A stretch of 64,000 bases of DNA. Source: Labilithrix sp. (GTDB lineage Bacteria; Myxococcota_A; Polyangia; Polyangiales; Polyangiaceae). A program made the position numbers and the translations under genes. The stretch covers positions 62,001-126,000 of the forward strand of contig JAHBWA010000005.1 in the NCBI GenBank assembly GCA_019637195.1, in the 5' to 3' direction. This document shows, piece by piece, positions 28,447-36,816 of the stretch. The notes beneath the pieces were generated by a model. That model saw nothing but the letters and a program-made list of their open reading frames with translations. It did not search any database and was not told the DNA's origin. How positions within the stretch are numbered: position 1 is the stretch's first letter; every line of letters starts with the position of its first letter.

Positions 28447-29391
28447 TCAGAGGCACGGGTCGAAGGGCGTCGCCTGCGGCTCCTTCGGCTGCGAGCTGCC
28501 GATCGTCGCGCCCTGATCCGGGCCGTCGGCCGGGTTCCACGTCCCGACATCGGCCGGGAGGAAGCGCCCCGGACCGTCCTTCAGCGACGGCGGAGCCGGA
28601 GCCTTCGGCGCCTGCACGGTGAGCGCGGCGAGCTCGGCGAGCGAGCCGTTGAAGAAGTTCGTGTCGACGGGGGTGTTCACGCCGTCGACCTTGCCCCTGT
28701 CCGAGTCCTGCCAGAACGTCCAGTCGGTCCAGCCGCTCGGCATCGTCGGGCAGGACGTCTGGTAGTTCGCGACCCAAAGCGTGTAGCCGGCGAAGTTGTT
28801 CCCGATGACGTTCGACATGAACGCGGCCGTGTAGACGATCGGCTTCACGCCGTACTTGTCCTCGATGAGCGCGATCCACTGCTTCGCCCGGGCGACGACC
28901 GTGGCCGCAGGGAGCCCGCCGTCGCTCTCGAGATCGAGCACGGGCGGCAGATCGCCCGGCTGGAGCCCGCCGGCCGCATCGAGCATGCCGACGAGGAGAT
29001 CCACCTGCGCGGCGACGTCGCGCGCAGGGCGGAAGAACTGGTAGAGGCCGCGCACGAGGCCGGCCTGCTTGGTCGCGGGCCAGTTCTGCGCGAACTTCGT
29101 GTCGGGGTGAGAGATGCCGTCGCTCACGCGGACGAACGCGAACGTCTGGCCGTCGGCCTTGACCTTCGCCCAGTCGACGTCGGCCTGGTAGTACGAGACG
29201 TCGACGCCGCGCAGCGTCGTCGGGCCGGCGCAGACCTTCAGCGCCGACGACGTCGTGCCGATGCACTCGTTCATCGGTGCGTCGGACGTGCTGGTGTCGT
29301 CGGCGGCCGAGCAGCCGGTGGCCGCCCCGGCGCACGCCAGCGAGAGTCCTGCGAACGTCGCCCACTTCGCTGCGCGGAGCGCCAACCTCAT
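28447..29391 (-). CDS. GH25 lysozyme-type lipoprotein
   Basis: 314 residues. Lipobox ATGC (Cys27) predicts lipid anchoring. The glycoside hydrolase family 25 core spans about 58-265: RGVDVSYYQADVDW with the conserved Asp64, the catalytic strand PPVLDLESDG with its Asp-x-Glu, and WTFWQDSD near the end of the barrel. GH25 enzymes cleave the N-acetylmuramic acid to N-acetylglucosamine bond of peptidoglycan. The C-terminal 50 residues are Pro/Gly-rich and unstructured. Likely roles are cell-wall turnover or attack on prey peptidoglycan; which applies cannot be judged here. Confidence 0.9.
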   Translation of the reverse strand: MRLALRAAKWATFAGLSLACAGAATGCSAADDTSTSDAPMNECIGTTSSALKVCAGPTTLRGVDVSYYQADVDWAKVKADGQTFAFVRVSDGISHPDTKFAQNWPATKQAGLVRGLYQFFRPARDVAAQVDLLVGMLDAAGGLQPGDLPPVLDLESDGGLPAATVVARAKQWIALIEDKYGVKPIVYTAAFMSNVIGNNFAGYTLWVANYQTSCPTMPSGWTDWTFWQDSDRGKVDGVNTPVDTNFFNGSLAELAALTVQAPKAPAPPSLKDGPGRFLPADVGTWNPADGPDQGATIGSSQPKEPQATPFDPCL

Positions 29392-29583
29392 CGTTCGCGG
29401 CCGTCAAGCACAGCCCATGCCTGCGCCGTCGGCTCGCGATGGAGCGCGGATCGCCCGTCAAATGAGCGGTGTCAGACACGGTCCGGTCTTTGCGCACCGC
29501 GAGCCGCCGCGAGATCGTGGCCGGCAGCGCGCGCTCTCTCGCGAGCGGCGGCGACGCCGATCTCGAGAAAGGTGCGAGACCGC

Positions 29584-30588
29584 CTACACACGCACGCTGC
29601 GCCCCAGCCGCGACCGCAGCTCCATCCGGGCGCGCATCGCGCGCGCGACGTCGTCGGCCTCGAGGCAGCGATCGCGCTCGAGCGCCGCGTTGAGGACGCG
29701 GAGCGCCTCCTCCGGCTCGCCGCGGGCCGCCAGCGCGCAGCCCGCGATCACCATCAGCTCGGGATCGCCCGGCAGGACCGCGAGTCCGAGCGACAGCACG
29801 CGCATCGCGCGGTCGGTCTCGCCGTTGGCCGCGAGCCGCGCGCCGAGATCGTGGACCGAGCCGACGAGCGCGCGCATCTCCTTGCGCGTGAGGCAGCGAC
29901 CGATGACCGCCTCACCGATCGCCCGCGCCTCGGCGAGCGCGTCGACGTCGGAGTCGGAGTCGGAGGTCCCGACGAGCTTCGCGAGCCGCTTGCGGAGGCG
30001 GTCGAGCCCGTCGTCCGACGAGCGCGCGAGCGCGGACTTGGACGTGGCGCTCCCGAGGCGCGGGCCGCCCAGCCGTCCGCCTCCCACGCCGATGGTCGTC
30101 CGGAGGTGGACGAGCCAACCGGGCAGCTTCGGACGCGCGGCGACGTCGAACGAGCTCACCGGCGCTGCCTCGAGCGCGCTGCGGGTGTCGGCGTCGAGGT
30201 CATGCGGCTCCCAGCGCGCACGCTCGACGTCGAGCCGGAACGCGAGGACCTCACCCGGGTAGACGACGAAGTCGAGCGTGGCCTCGCCGGACGCGGTCGT
30301 CGTCCGGATGCGGTGCCGCCCCGCGGGCACCCCGCAGAAGCCGCGGATGGGCTCGGTCGTGTAGCGGCCCCAAGGCTCGCGGAGGTCGTCCACGGCGCAC
30401 GCTTCCCAGAGGTTCTCCTCGAGGATCACGAACGCGCTCGCCTCCCGCGCGACGCGCGGCTTCTTGGTCCGTCGCCGCGCACGGATCACGACCACCAGCG
30501 CCGTCGCCAGCACGATCGCGAGAGGAACGAGCGCCACGAGGAACGAGGGCACTTCGTGAATTCTAGCGCGCGAACCGGCGCGTGCCAT
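29584..30588 (-). CDS. Membrane-anchored protein with C-terminal TPR region
   Basis: About 334 residues from the ATG giving MARAGSRARIHEV; an alternative GTG 36 bases later (VPSFLVALVPL) would put the hydrophobic helix right at the N-terminus. That helix (FLVALVPLAIVLATALVVVI) is followed by basic residues, a small beta-rich domain with CGVPAGRHRIRTTT, typical of PEGA-like or carboxypeptidase-regulatory-like folds, and a TPR-like C-terminus (AMRVLSLGLAVLPGDPELMV, ALRVLNAALERD). No catalytic residues found. It lies at the head of a short same-strand run. Confidence 0.55.
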   Translation of the reverse strand: MARAGSRARIHEVPSFLVALVPLAIVLATALVVVIRARRRTKKPRVAREASAFVILEENLWEACAVDDLREPWGRYTTEPIRGFCGVPAGRHRIRTTTASGEATLDFVVYPGEVLAFRLDVERARWEPHDLDADTRSALEAAPVSSFDVAARPKLPGWLVHLRTTIGVGGGRLGGPRLGSATSKSALARSSDDGLDRLRKRLAKLVGTSDSDSDVDALAEARAIGEAVIGRCLTRKEMRALVGSVHDLGARLAANGETDRAMRVLSLGLAVLPGDPELMVIAGCALAARGEPEEALRVLNAALERDRCLEADDVARAMRARMELRSRLGRSVRV

Positions 30589-30632
30589 GGCCGCGGCGCG
30601 CCCGCTGCGGCCGAGCTCGGTCGAGGCTGGCC

Positions 30633-30717
30633 GGAGCCGAGGCGCGCCGGAGCCGAGGCGCGCCACGAGCCGAGGCGCGCCAGGCCAAGGCGCGCGAGCC
30701 GAGGCGCGCGAGCCGGG
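30633..30717. repeat. GC-rich 14-17-base tandem repeat
   Basis: Five and a half copies of a GAGCCGAGGCGCGCC-type unit with lengths 16, 16, 17, 14 and 14, filling the gap between the TPR gene and the thioredoxin-like gene. The unit length is not a multiple of three, and the repeat is outside coding sequence. Confidence 0.75.
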
Positions 30718-30720
30718 AGC

Positions 30721-32088
30721 TCACCGGAGCGCGGCGAGACGTTTCACGAGCCCCTCGCGCACCGCCTTCTGGCCCTCGGTCAGCACGGCGCGCTCGCTCC
30801 GCGCGAGCGCCTGCTCGAGCGCCCTCACCTCGCCGGCGCGATCGCCGCGCGCCTTCGCGATGTCCGCCTTCAGCGCGAGGACGCGCATCACCCGCGGTCC
30901 ATACACACGCGCCAGCGCGCGATCGGCGGCCGCGTCCGCGTCATCGAGGCGCCCGAGCTCGAGGTAGACCCGGCCGAGACGCGCCGGACCGTTGTGGTCC
31001 TCGGGGAAGTCGCGCTCGCTCTGCTCGAGCATCGGGATCGCTCGCGCCGGCTCGCCGAGCGCGAGGAGAGCCCCCAGGCGAAGCGGATCGAGCGACGTGC
31101 GCGCGTCGTTCGTCTTCGCCCGCGCGGCCTCGCCCTCGAGGAACGCCGACCACTCGCGCGCGAGCTCCCGCGCTCCTGCGCGGTCGCCGCGCTCCGACTT
31201 CGTCGTGAACGCCTCTTCGTAGAGGGCGGAGCGATCGTCGGGCAAGAGCCGATCGTCGCGGCGCGCGGCGTCCCGCGCGAGGTCGAGCAGGTGCTCCACG
31301 TCCGCGCTCCTCTTGGCGTCGCGCGCGCACCCCAGACCCGCGACGACCACGCTCGCTCGCGACGTGCCAGGGGGCATCCCGCTCGCCTCGGCCGCGGCGA
31401 CCTCGGCGCAGCGCTCCACCTCCTTGCGGAGCGCGAGCTGCGTGACGAGCGCCTCGACGATCCGCGCGCGGTGCGGGTGATCCGCGGGCGCCGCCGCGAG
31501 CGCCGCGCGGTGCTCCTTCTCCGCCGTCTCGCCGTCGCCGGCGGCCAGCGCGTGGTTGCCGCGCACGAAGGCGGCCGTCGCCGCCGTCGCGCTCGGGGCG
31601 GCGCTTCGCGCGTCGCCGACCGCGACCTCGAGCAGCTCGCGGAGCTCTCCAGCCGTCGCGGTGCCGGCCCATTTGAGGATCGGACGGTCGGTGTTCGGAT
31701 CGATCACCCAGAGCGTCGGCAGCGCGGAGTGGGGGTGACGTGCGACCCACTCGGCGTTCGCCTCGCGCTCGGTGTCGATCGAGAGCCAGACGAAGTCATC
31801 GGCGAGCGGCGCCAGCGTCGGATCGGTGAGGACGTACGCGCGGAGGCTCTGGCACGAGTGGCACCACGAGGCCCAGGCGTCGACGAAGAGCGGCTTTCCG
31901 CGCCGCTTCGCCTCGGCGAGGGCCCGCGGGTAGTCGTCTTCGATGAAGCGGAGCGTCGCGCCCCGCGCGGGCTCGGCGTGGACCGGCGCGCCGGCGGCGG
32001 GCGCCGCGCCGAGCTTCGTGCCGCCGCAGGCGACGAGGAGCGCCGCCCCGACGAGGGTTACTTGTTTCCGTAGAGGTTGAGCGTCCAC
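30721..32088 (-). CDS. Thioredoxin-like lipoprotein with TPR tail
   Basis: 455 residues from a GTG start 31 bases inside the 3' end of the preceding gene; this is the only start giving the short basic n-region (PLRKQ) plus hydrophobic stretch to lipobox LLVAC. A thioredoxin-type domain follows with LFVDAWASWCHSCQSL, so a CHSC active site of DsbD-gamma/thioredoxin-like kind, and a cis-Pro segment HSALPTLWVID. Residues from about 170 are helical repeats of TPR type (FVRGNHALAAGDGETAEKEH). It probably handles thiol-disulfide exchange in the periplasm. Cotranscribed with the overlapping lipoprotein gene. Confidence 0.8.
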   Translation of the reverse strand: MDAQPLRKQVTLVGAALLVACGGTKLGAAPAAGAPVHAEPARGATLRFIEDDYPRALAEAKRRGKPLFVDAWASWCHSCQSLRAYVLTDPTLAPLADDFVWLSIDTEREANAEWVARHPHSALPTLWVIDPNTDRPILKWAGTATAGELRELLEVAVGDARSAAPSATAATAAFVRGNHALAAGDGETAEKEHRAALAAAPADHPHRARIVEALVTQLALRKEVERCAEVAAAEASGMPPGTSRASVVVAGLGCARDAKRSADVEHLLDLARDAARRDDRLLPDDRSALYEEAFTTKSERGDRAGARELAREWSAFLEGEAARAKTNDARTSLDPLRLGALLALGEPARAIPMLEQSERDFPEDHNGPARLGRVYLELGRLDDADAAADRALARVYGPRVMRVLALKADIAKARGDRAGEVRALEQALARSERAVLTEGQKAVREGLVKRLAALR

Positions 32089-32789
32089 TTGCTGGCAGGA
32101 TCGCACGTCCCGGAGACGTGGCGGACCTCCACCGTGACCGTGCGGTCGTCGTTCGAGCCGTTGGAGAAGACGCCGCTCTCGCCAAACTTCGCCGTGGCCA
32201 TGTCGTTCGCGGCCGTGCTCGTCGACTGGTACGAGACCGCGCTGCACTCGCGCGTGTCGGAGGACGGGACGTAGACGTAGAGATCGAAGTTCGTCCCCGG
32301 AGGCGACGCGAGCGTCGCGGTCATCCACAGCTGAACGCCGAAGGGTCCGCTGTCGTCCTCGGTCACGCGGACGGTGAACCATTGCGACGTGTGCCCCTGC
32401 GCGCTCTGTACGTCGGAGCCGGTGTCGCCGCTGACCGAGCCGAGATGCGTCGCCCCGGCGCACGTGTTCGGAGCCGCACACGAGCCCGTCGGGGGCGGCG
32501 GAGGCGGCGGAGGCGGCCCGCTGTCGGCGCCCGCGTCCGTCCCTCCCGCGTCCTTGCCGTCGCCGGGGCCCGCGTCGTCTTGGTCGTCCGCGTCGTCTTC
32601 CGGCTCCGGGTTCGACGGCGCGGGAAGCTTGACGCTGTCCGACGGCTCCTCTTCGGCGCCCGCCTCGACGGGCGACGCCGAGAGGAAGGCCTCCGAGGGA
32701 TCGGCTTCGTCACCCTCGGCGCAGCCCACGAGAGCGACGAGACCAGCGAGCGGGAGGAGCACGACGAGTGCAGTGACGTGGCGATTCAT
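32058..32789 (-). CDS. Lipoprotein with Pro-rich linker and beta domain
   Basis: 243 residues. Signal peptide with lipobox ALVGC, then an acidic linker rich in Asp, Glu, Gly and Ala that ends in a nine-proline run. The C-terminal 140 residues form a compact domain beginning with a Cys pair (SCAAPNTC), containing SQWFTVRVTED and NFDLYVYVPSSD, a pattern seen in pre-peptidase C-terminal (PPC-like) beta domains that bind surfaces or polysaccharide. The 3' end overlaps the next gene's GTG start by 31 bases. Function not known beyond probable surface exposure. Confidence 0.65.
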   Translation of the reverse strand: MNRHVTALVVLLPLAGLVALVGCAEGDEADPSEAFLSASPVEAGAEEEPSDSVKLPAPSNPEPEDDADDQDDAGPGDGKDAGGTDAGADSGPPPPPPPPPTGSCAAPNTCAGATHLGSVSGDTGSDVQSAQGHTSQWFTVRVTEDDSGPFGVQLWMTATLASPPGTNFDLYVYVPSSDTRECSAVSYQSTSTAANDMATAKFGESGVFSNGSNDDRTVTVEVRHVSGTCDPASKWTLNLYGNK

Positions 32790-32926
32790 GGCAGAGCCAG
32801 CCTAGCGTGCGGACCTGGCTACGCTCGAATTCCTTCCATGACGAGACGTTATCGCGACTCGCTCATATCCCACCTTCGGCGACGCCGGCGCCAGCGGCGA
32901 CCGGCCGGGCTCAGCGCGCGGACGCG

Positions 32927-33511
32927 CTAGTTTCCGGCGATCGCGTCGTCGACGGCAGCCTCGAGGCTGCTCCGCGTCGGCGCGCCGTCGATCCGCGCGC
33001 GGCCCACGTACAGCAGAGGCACGCCGTCTCCGCCCACCGCGTCGAACATGGCGAGGTCGCGCTCGACGCGCGCGTCGGTCGAGGTGTCGGCGAGGCAGCG
33101 CTGGAGGCGGTCGCGATCGATCCCGCGCTCGACCGCGAGCTGCTCGCACGCGGCCTCCGAAATGTCCTGGCTCTCGAACAGGGCGTGGACGTAGTCGTCG
33201 AGGAGCGCGGGGGTCAGCGTCTCGACGCAGACCGCCGCGCGCGCCGCGCCCCGCGCGTCGGGGTGTCGCGGCAAGGGGACGTGTCGAACGACGACGCGGA
33301 GCCGCGCGCGCCGGGCCTCGACGATCGGCGCCAGCGCGGCGTGGGCCTTGCGGCAGTACGGACACTGGAAGTCGGTGAAGAAGACGATCGTCGCCGCGCC
33401 GGACTTCACCTGGGAGGTCGCGGCCATCTCGTCGCGGATGACGCTCGGGGTCGCGCTGCACGAGGTGACGAAGCCGGCGGCGAGGAGGCAGAGAACGGCT
33501 CGGAGGCGCAT
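32927..33511 (-). CDS. DsbA-family thiol oxidoreductase lipoprotein
   Basis: 194 residues. Lipobox FVTSC (Cys18) gives a lipid anchor. The thioredoxin fold carries FTDFQCPYC with active site Cys50-Pro-Tyr-Cys53, the helical insertion of the DsbA/thioredoxin_4 group, and the cis-Pro segment GVPLLYVG. It probably catalyses disulfide exchange in the periplasm. No DsbB or quinone partner is adjacent. It lies two genes away from the CHSC thioredoxin-like lipoprotein, suggesting a local theme of thiol chemistry. Preceded by the large ATPase gene on the same strand. Confidence 0.85.
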   Translation of the reverse strand: MRLRAVLCLLAAGFVTSCSATPSVIRDEMAATSQVKSGAATIVFFTDFQCPYCRKAHAALAPIVEARRARLRVVVRHVPLPRHPDARGAARAAVCVETLTPALLDDYVHALFESQDISEAACEQLAVERGIDRDRLQRCLADTSTDARVERDLAMFDAVGGDGVPLLYVGRARIDGAPTRSSLEAAVDDAIAGN

Positions 33512-33558
33512 CGCGGGGTGGACCATAACGCGACGAGGGCCCGGATGGCTCGGCACGC

Positions 33559-36500
33559 TCAGCTCGGCGCTGCCGCGAGGGGCGGGGCCGCGTACGGACC
33601 GCTGACGAGCTCGTGGACCGACAGATCGCCCGCGGGTACGGACGCCCTCGCGAGATCGACGAGGCGCGCGTGGTGCGTGAAGAAGAGGACCTGCATCTTC
33701 CGCGACACCTCCGCGAGGACCCCGAGCGCGGCCGCGGCGCGCTGATCGTCGAGCTGGATGAGGACGTCGTCGAGCACGAGCGGCATCGGCTCGGCCACCT
33801 CGGCGCGGCGAAGGAGGCTGGCGAGGCGGAGGCTCAGGTAGAGCTGATCGCGCGTGCCGTCGCTGAGTCCGGGGACGTCGACCTCGGTGACGCCGTCGGC
33901 CCGGACGCAGCGGAGGCACGGCCGGTCCTTGTCGTCGAACCCCGCCTTGATCCCGGAGAACGCGCCGAGCGTCAGCCGCGCGAAGAGCGCGGACGAGGAG
34001 GTCAAGAGCGGCCCCTGGTTCTCCTCCCGGTAGCGCTCGATCTCGCGCGAGAGGAGCACGGCGGCCAGCTTCACGCGGGACCATCGCTCCGCCGTCTCGC
34101 GGACGCGCGCGAGCTTCTGCTGCGCCGCCGCGGCGGCCTCGGCGGCGTGCGACTCGCCGCGCATCTCCTCGAGGCCCTTGCGGACACCGCCGATGCGCTC
34201 CGTCAGGCGCGTCACGTCGAGGTCGGCCTCGTCGATCCGATCGGTCAGCTCGTCGAGCGCGCGCAGAGCGGCGTCGGGGTCGGCGGCGAGCCGGGCCTCG
34301 TCCTCGTCGACGGCCGACACCTCTCCCTCCGCCTCGAGCTCGCGCGCGACGCGCTCGAGCTCCGCTGCGACCCCGAGCGCCTCGGCCCCGCGCGCGAACA
34401 GCGCCTGGGCGGCGTCGCGCGGCTCGAGCTCCGCCAGATCCGGCGCCAGCTCGCGGAGCGCGCGCGCCAGATCCGCCTCGAACTCGCGAGCCCCCGCTTC
34501 GAGGGCGCGCGCGCGCGCCTCGGCGTCGGCGCGCTTGTCGGTGACGGAGAAGAGCTCGCGGAGCGCCTCGATCGCGCGGGCCACCTCCTCTGCGGAGGCG
34601 TCGACGGGCACGCCGAGCGGCGCGATGAGCGGGGTGAGCTTCGCCGCGACCTCCGCCAGCGCCGCCTCGTCGCGCTCGCGCGCCGCCACGCGGTCGTCGA
34701 GGTCCCCGCGCACCTTCACGACGGCGCGCGCGGCCTCCGCGGCCTCCCGGCGCGCCGACTCGAGGGCCGCGAGCCTGCGCGCGCCGCGCGTGATCAGCGC
34801 GGAGAGGGAGCTCGGCGACTCGGACGCGTCACCCGCTGCCGCGCCGGCCGACTCGGGCGCGTCCCCCACCGCAGCGAGCGCCCGAAGGAGATCCCGGCGC
34901 GCGCCCTCGACTTTCTGCGCTTCGCTCGTGATCTCGCCCTCGGCTTCGCTGAGCGACGCGAAGGCGTCGCTGATCTGCGCGTGCCGGTCGAGCCACGCGC
35001 TCATCTCGGCGAACGCCGCGCCGTGCGGCGGCGCGATCCTCGCCTCCGCGAAGAGGCCCGCGAGCTCGTCGCCCAGCGCGGCGCGCTCGGCCGTCGCCCG
35101 CTCCCGCTCCGCCACGAGCCGCTCGGCCTGGCGCGCGTTCGTCTCGGCCTCGGAGCGGAGGCGCGCGAGCGTCGTCACGCGATCCGCCTCGCGGATCATT
35201 CGATCGGCGACCGCGTCCGCCTCGCGGAGGAGCCGCTCCAGCTCGACCTCCGCGCGTCCGCGCGCGGACGCGTCGGCGGAGCGGACGGCCGCCCACGCCT
35301 CGTCGCGCGCGCTCCGCGCAGCGGCGAGCGCGGCGACGTCAGGCGGCGCGAAATCGCCCGAGTGTCCGGCGATCTGCCGCTCGATCGCGGCGGCCTCGTT
35401 CTCGAGCGCGGCGCACCGATCGCTCAGGCGGGCGAGCGCCTGCGCCGCCGCGTCGGCGCGCGCCTCGAGCCCCTCGACGCTCGCGGGCGAAGGCAAGCGC
35501 AGCGCGATGAAGGCCTCCAGCGGACCGTCGAAGAGCCCGGCGGCGCGCGCCTTCGCCTCGAGCTCGCGACGCCTTCGCTCGACCTGCGCGCGGCGCGTCG
35601 CCAGGCGGGCCTCGGCGTCGCCGAGGTTACGCGCGCGCTCGAGGGCCGCGGCGAGCTCCGCGGTGTCGACGCTGCCGGCCTCCGCTCCGATCGAGCGCGC
35701 GCCCCCCGCCGCGCCCGCGCCGAGCCGCGCGAGCTCGCGCTCCTGCTTGGCGATCTCCACCCGCGACGACTCGATCGCGCCGAGGAGCCGCGTGCGATCG
35801 CGGAGCAGCGCGTTGACCCGCTCCTCCTTGCGCGCGTCGAGCCGGAGCGGCTCGGCGTCGACCCCCGGGTCGAGCCCGGCCCGGCGCGACGCCTCCGCCA
35901 CGCGCTCGGCGAGGCGCTCGACGTCGGCGAGCGACGCGTGCGCTTGCTCGCGCGCGTGCTTGTACGCGGCGAAGCGATCCTTCAGCGCGTCGAGCCGCGC
36001 GGCGTGCTCCTGGGCGTGCTCGCCGGCGAGGGCCCCCAGCTCGCCGCGCCGCTCGACCGCGCGCTGCCGGCGGCGCTCGAGCGGGAGCCGCCGCTTCGCG
36101 CGCTCGAGCCGGGCGCGGCGGTCCGCGAGGTCCGCCCTCTCCTTCACGCGCGCCTCGCGAGCAGCGAACGCCTCGGCGAGGCCTCGCTCCTGGTCGAGGA
36201 ACGCCTCCGGGCGGCTCTCCTTCTCGCGGATCGCCTTCTGCGCCTCGGCGAACGACTTCAGCGCGTCGTTGAGCGGCAGCGCCGAGCCGCGCGGCTTGAA
36301 GAGGCGATCGGCCTCCGCGGTCAGCTCCGAGAGCAGCCGCTGGACCTCGCCGCCCCCGCCGACGCTCGCGTCGAAGAGGCTCTCGCCGAGGTCGCCCCGA
36401 CCCTCGAGCAGCGCCTTCGCCCCGGCCTCGAGGGTGCCGTGGTCGAGGCCGAACGCGTGCGCGAAGGTCTCCTTCGTCACGCCGGCGAGGAGCTTCTTCA

Positions 36501-36813
36501 TCACGCCCTCGTCGAGGGGCTGCTCGCGCGCGTCGAGGAGCGTGTTCGTGTTGCCCTTGCGCCGGATCACCCGGACCCGCTCGCCCGCGGCGTCCTCGAG
36601 CACGCCGCCGATGCGGAGATCGCCGAACCTGTGGACGTGCGCGTCGGGCGTCTTCGCGTCGATGCCGTAGAGCAGCCCCGCGATCGCGCGGAGCGTGGTG
36701 CTCTTGCCCGCCTCGTTGCGCCCGAGGACGACGTGGAGCCCGGGCGCGGAGAAGTCGAGCGCGACGCCGCGGAACGGTCCGTACGCGAGCAGCTCGAGCG
36801 CGGAGATCCGCAC
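33559..36813 (-). CDS. YhaN/SbcC-like SMC-type ATPase
   Basis: 1084 residues. N-terminal P-loop GRNEAGKST (31-39) with the flanking FSAPGLHVVL, then long Ala/Glu/Arg-rich coiled coils through about residue 900, then the C-terminal half of the ATPase: signature GLSDGTRDQLYLSLRLAS and Walker B PLVLDDVLIQLDD, followed by the His switch FFTHH. This split head with a coiled-coil arm is the SbcC/Rad50 plan; the N-terminal sequence is that of the YhaN group. It should form a nuclease complex with the gene immediately upstream. No zinc-hook CxxC was noticed in the coil. Confidence 0.9.
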   Translation of the reverse strand: MRISALELLAYGPFRGVALDFSAPGLHVVLGRNEAGKSTTLRAIAGLLYGIDAKTPDAHVHRFGDLRIGGVLEDAAGERVRVIRRKGNTNTLLDAREQPLDEGVMKKLLAGVTKETFAHAFGLDHGTLEAGAKALLEGRGDLGESLFDASVGGGGEVQRLLSELTAEADRLFKPRGSALPLNDALKSFAEAQKAIREKESRPEAFLDQERGLAEAFAAREARVKERADLADRRARLERAKRRLPLERRRQRAVERRGELGALAGEHAQEHAARLDALKDRFAAYKHAREQAHASLADVERLAERVAEASRRAGLDPGVDAEPLRLDARKEERVNALLRDRTRLLGAIESSRVEIAKQERELARLGAGAAGGARSIGAEAGSVDTAELAAALERARNLGDAEARLATRRAQVERRRRELEAKARAAGLFDGPLEAFIALRLPSPASVEGLEARADAAAQALARLSDRCAALENEAAAIERQIAGHSGDFAPPDVAALAAARSARDEAWAAVRSADASARGRAEVELERLLREADAVADRMIREADRVTTLARLRSEAETNARQAERLVAERERATAERAALGDELAGLFAEARIAPPHGAAFAEMSAWLDRHAQISDAFASLSEAEGEITSEAQKVEGARRDLLRALAAVGDAPESAGAAAGDASESPSSLSALITRGARRLAALESARREAAEAARAVVKVRGDLDDRVAARERDEAALAEVAAKLTPLIAPLGVPVDASAEEVARAIEALRELFSVTDKRADAEARARALEAGAREFEADLARALRELAPDLAELEPRDAAQALFARGAEALGVAAELERVARELEAEGEVSAVDEDEARLAADPDAALRALDELTDRIDEADLDVTRLTERIGGVRKGLEEMRGESHAAEAAAAAQQKLARVRETAERWSRVKLAAVLLSREIERYREENQGPLLTSSSALFARLTLGAFSGIKAGFDDKDRPCLRCVRADGVTEVDVPGLSDGTRDQLYLSLRLASLLRRAEVAEPMPLVLDDVLIQLDDQRAAAALGVLAEVSRKMQVLFFTHHARLVDLARASVPAGDLSVHELVSGPYAAPPLAAAPS

Positions 36814-36816
36814 GCG

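Noticed and set aside
32927-34084. Upstream extension of the DsbA-like gene to 385 residues
   Set aside because: The extension is Arg/Pro-rich and lies opposite the ATPase C-terminus; the internal Met gives a proper lipoprotein signal.
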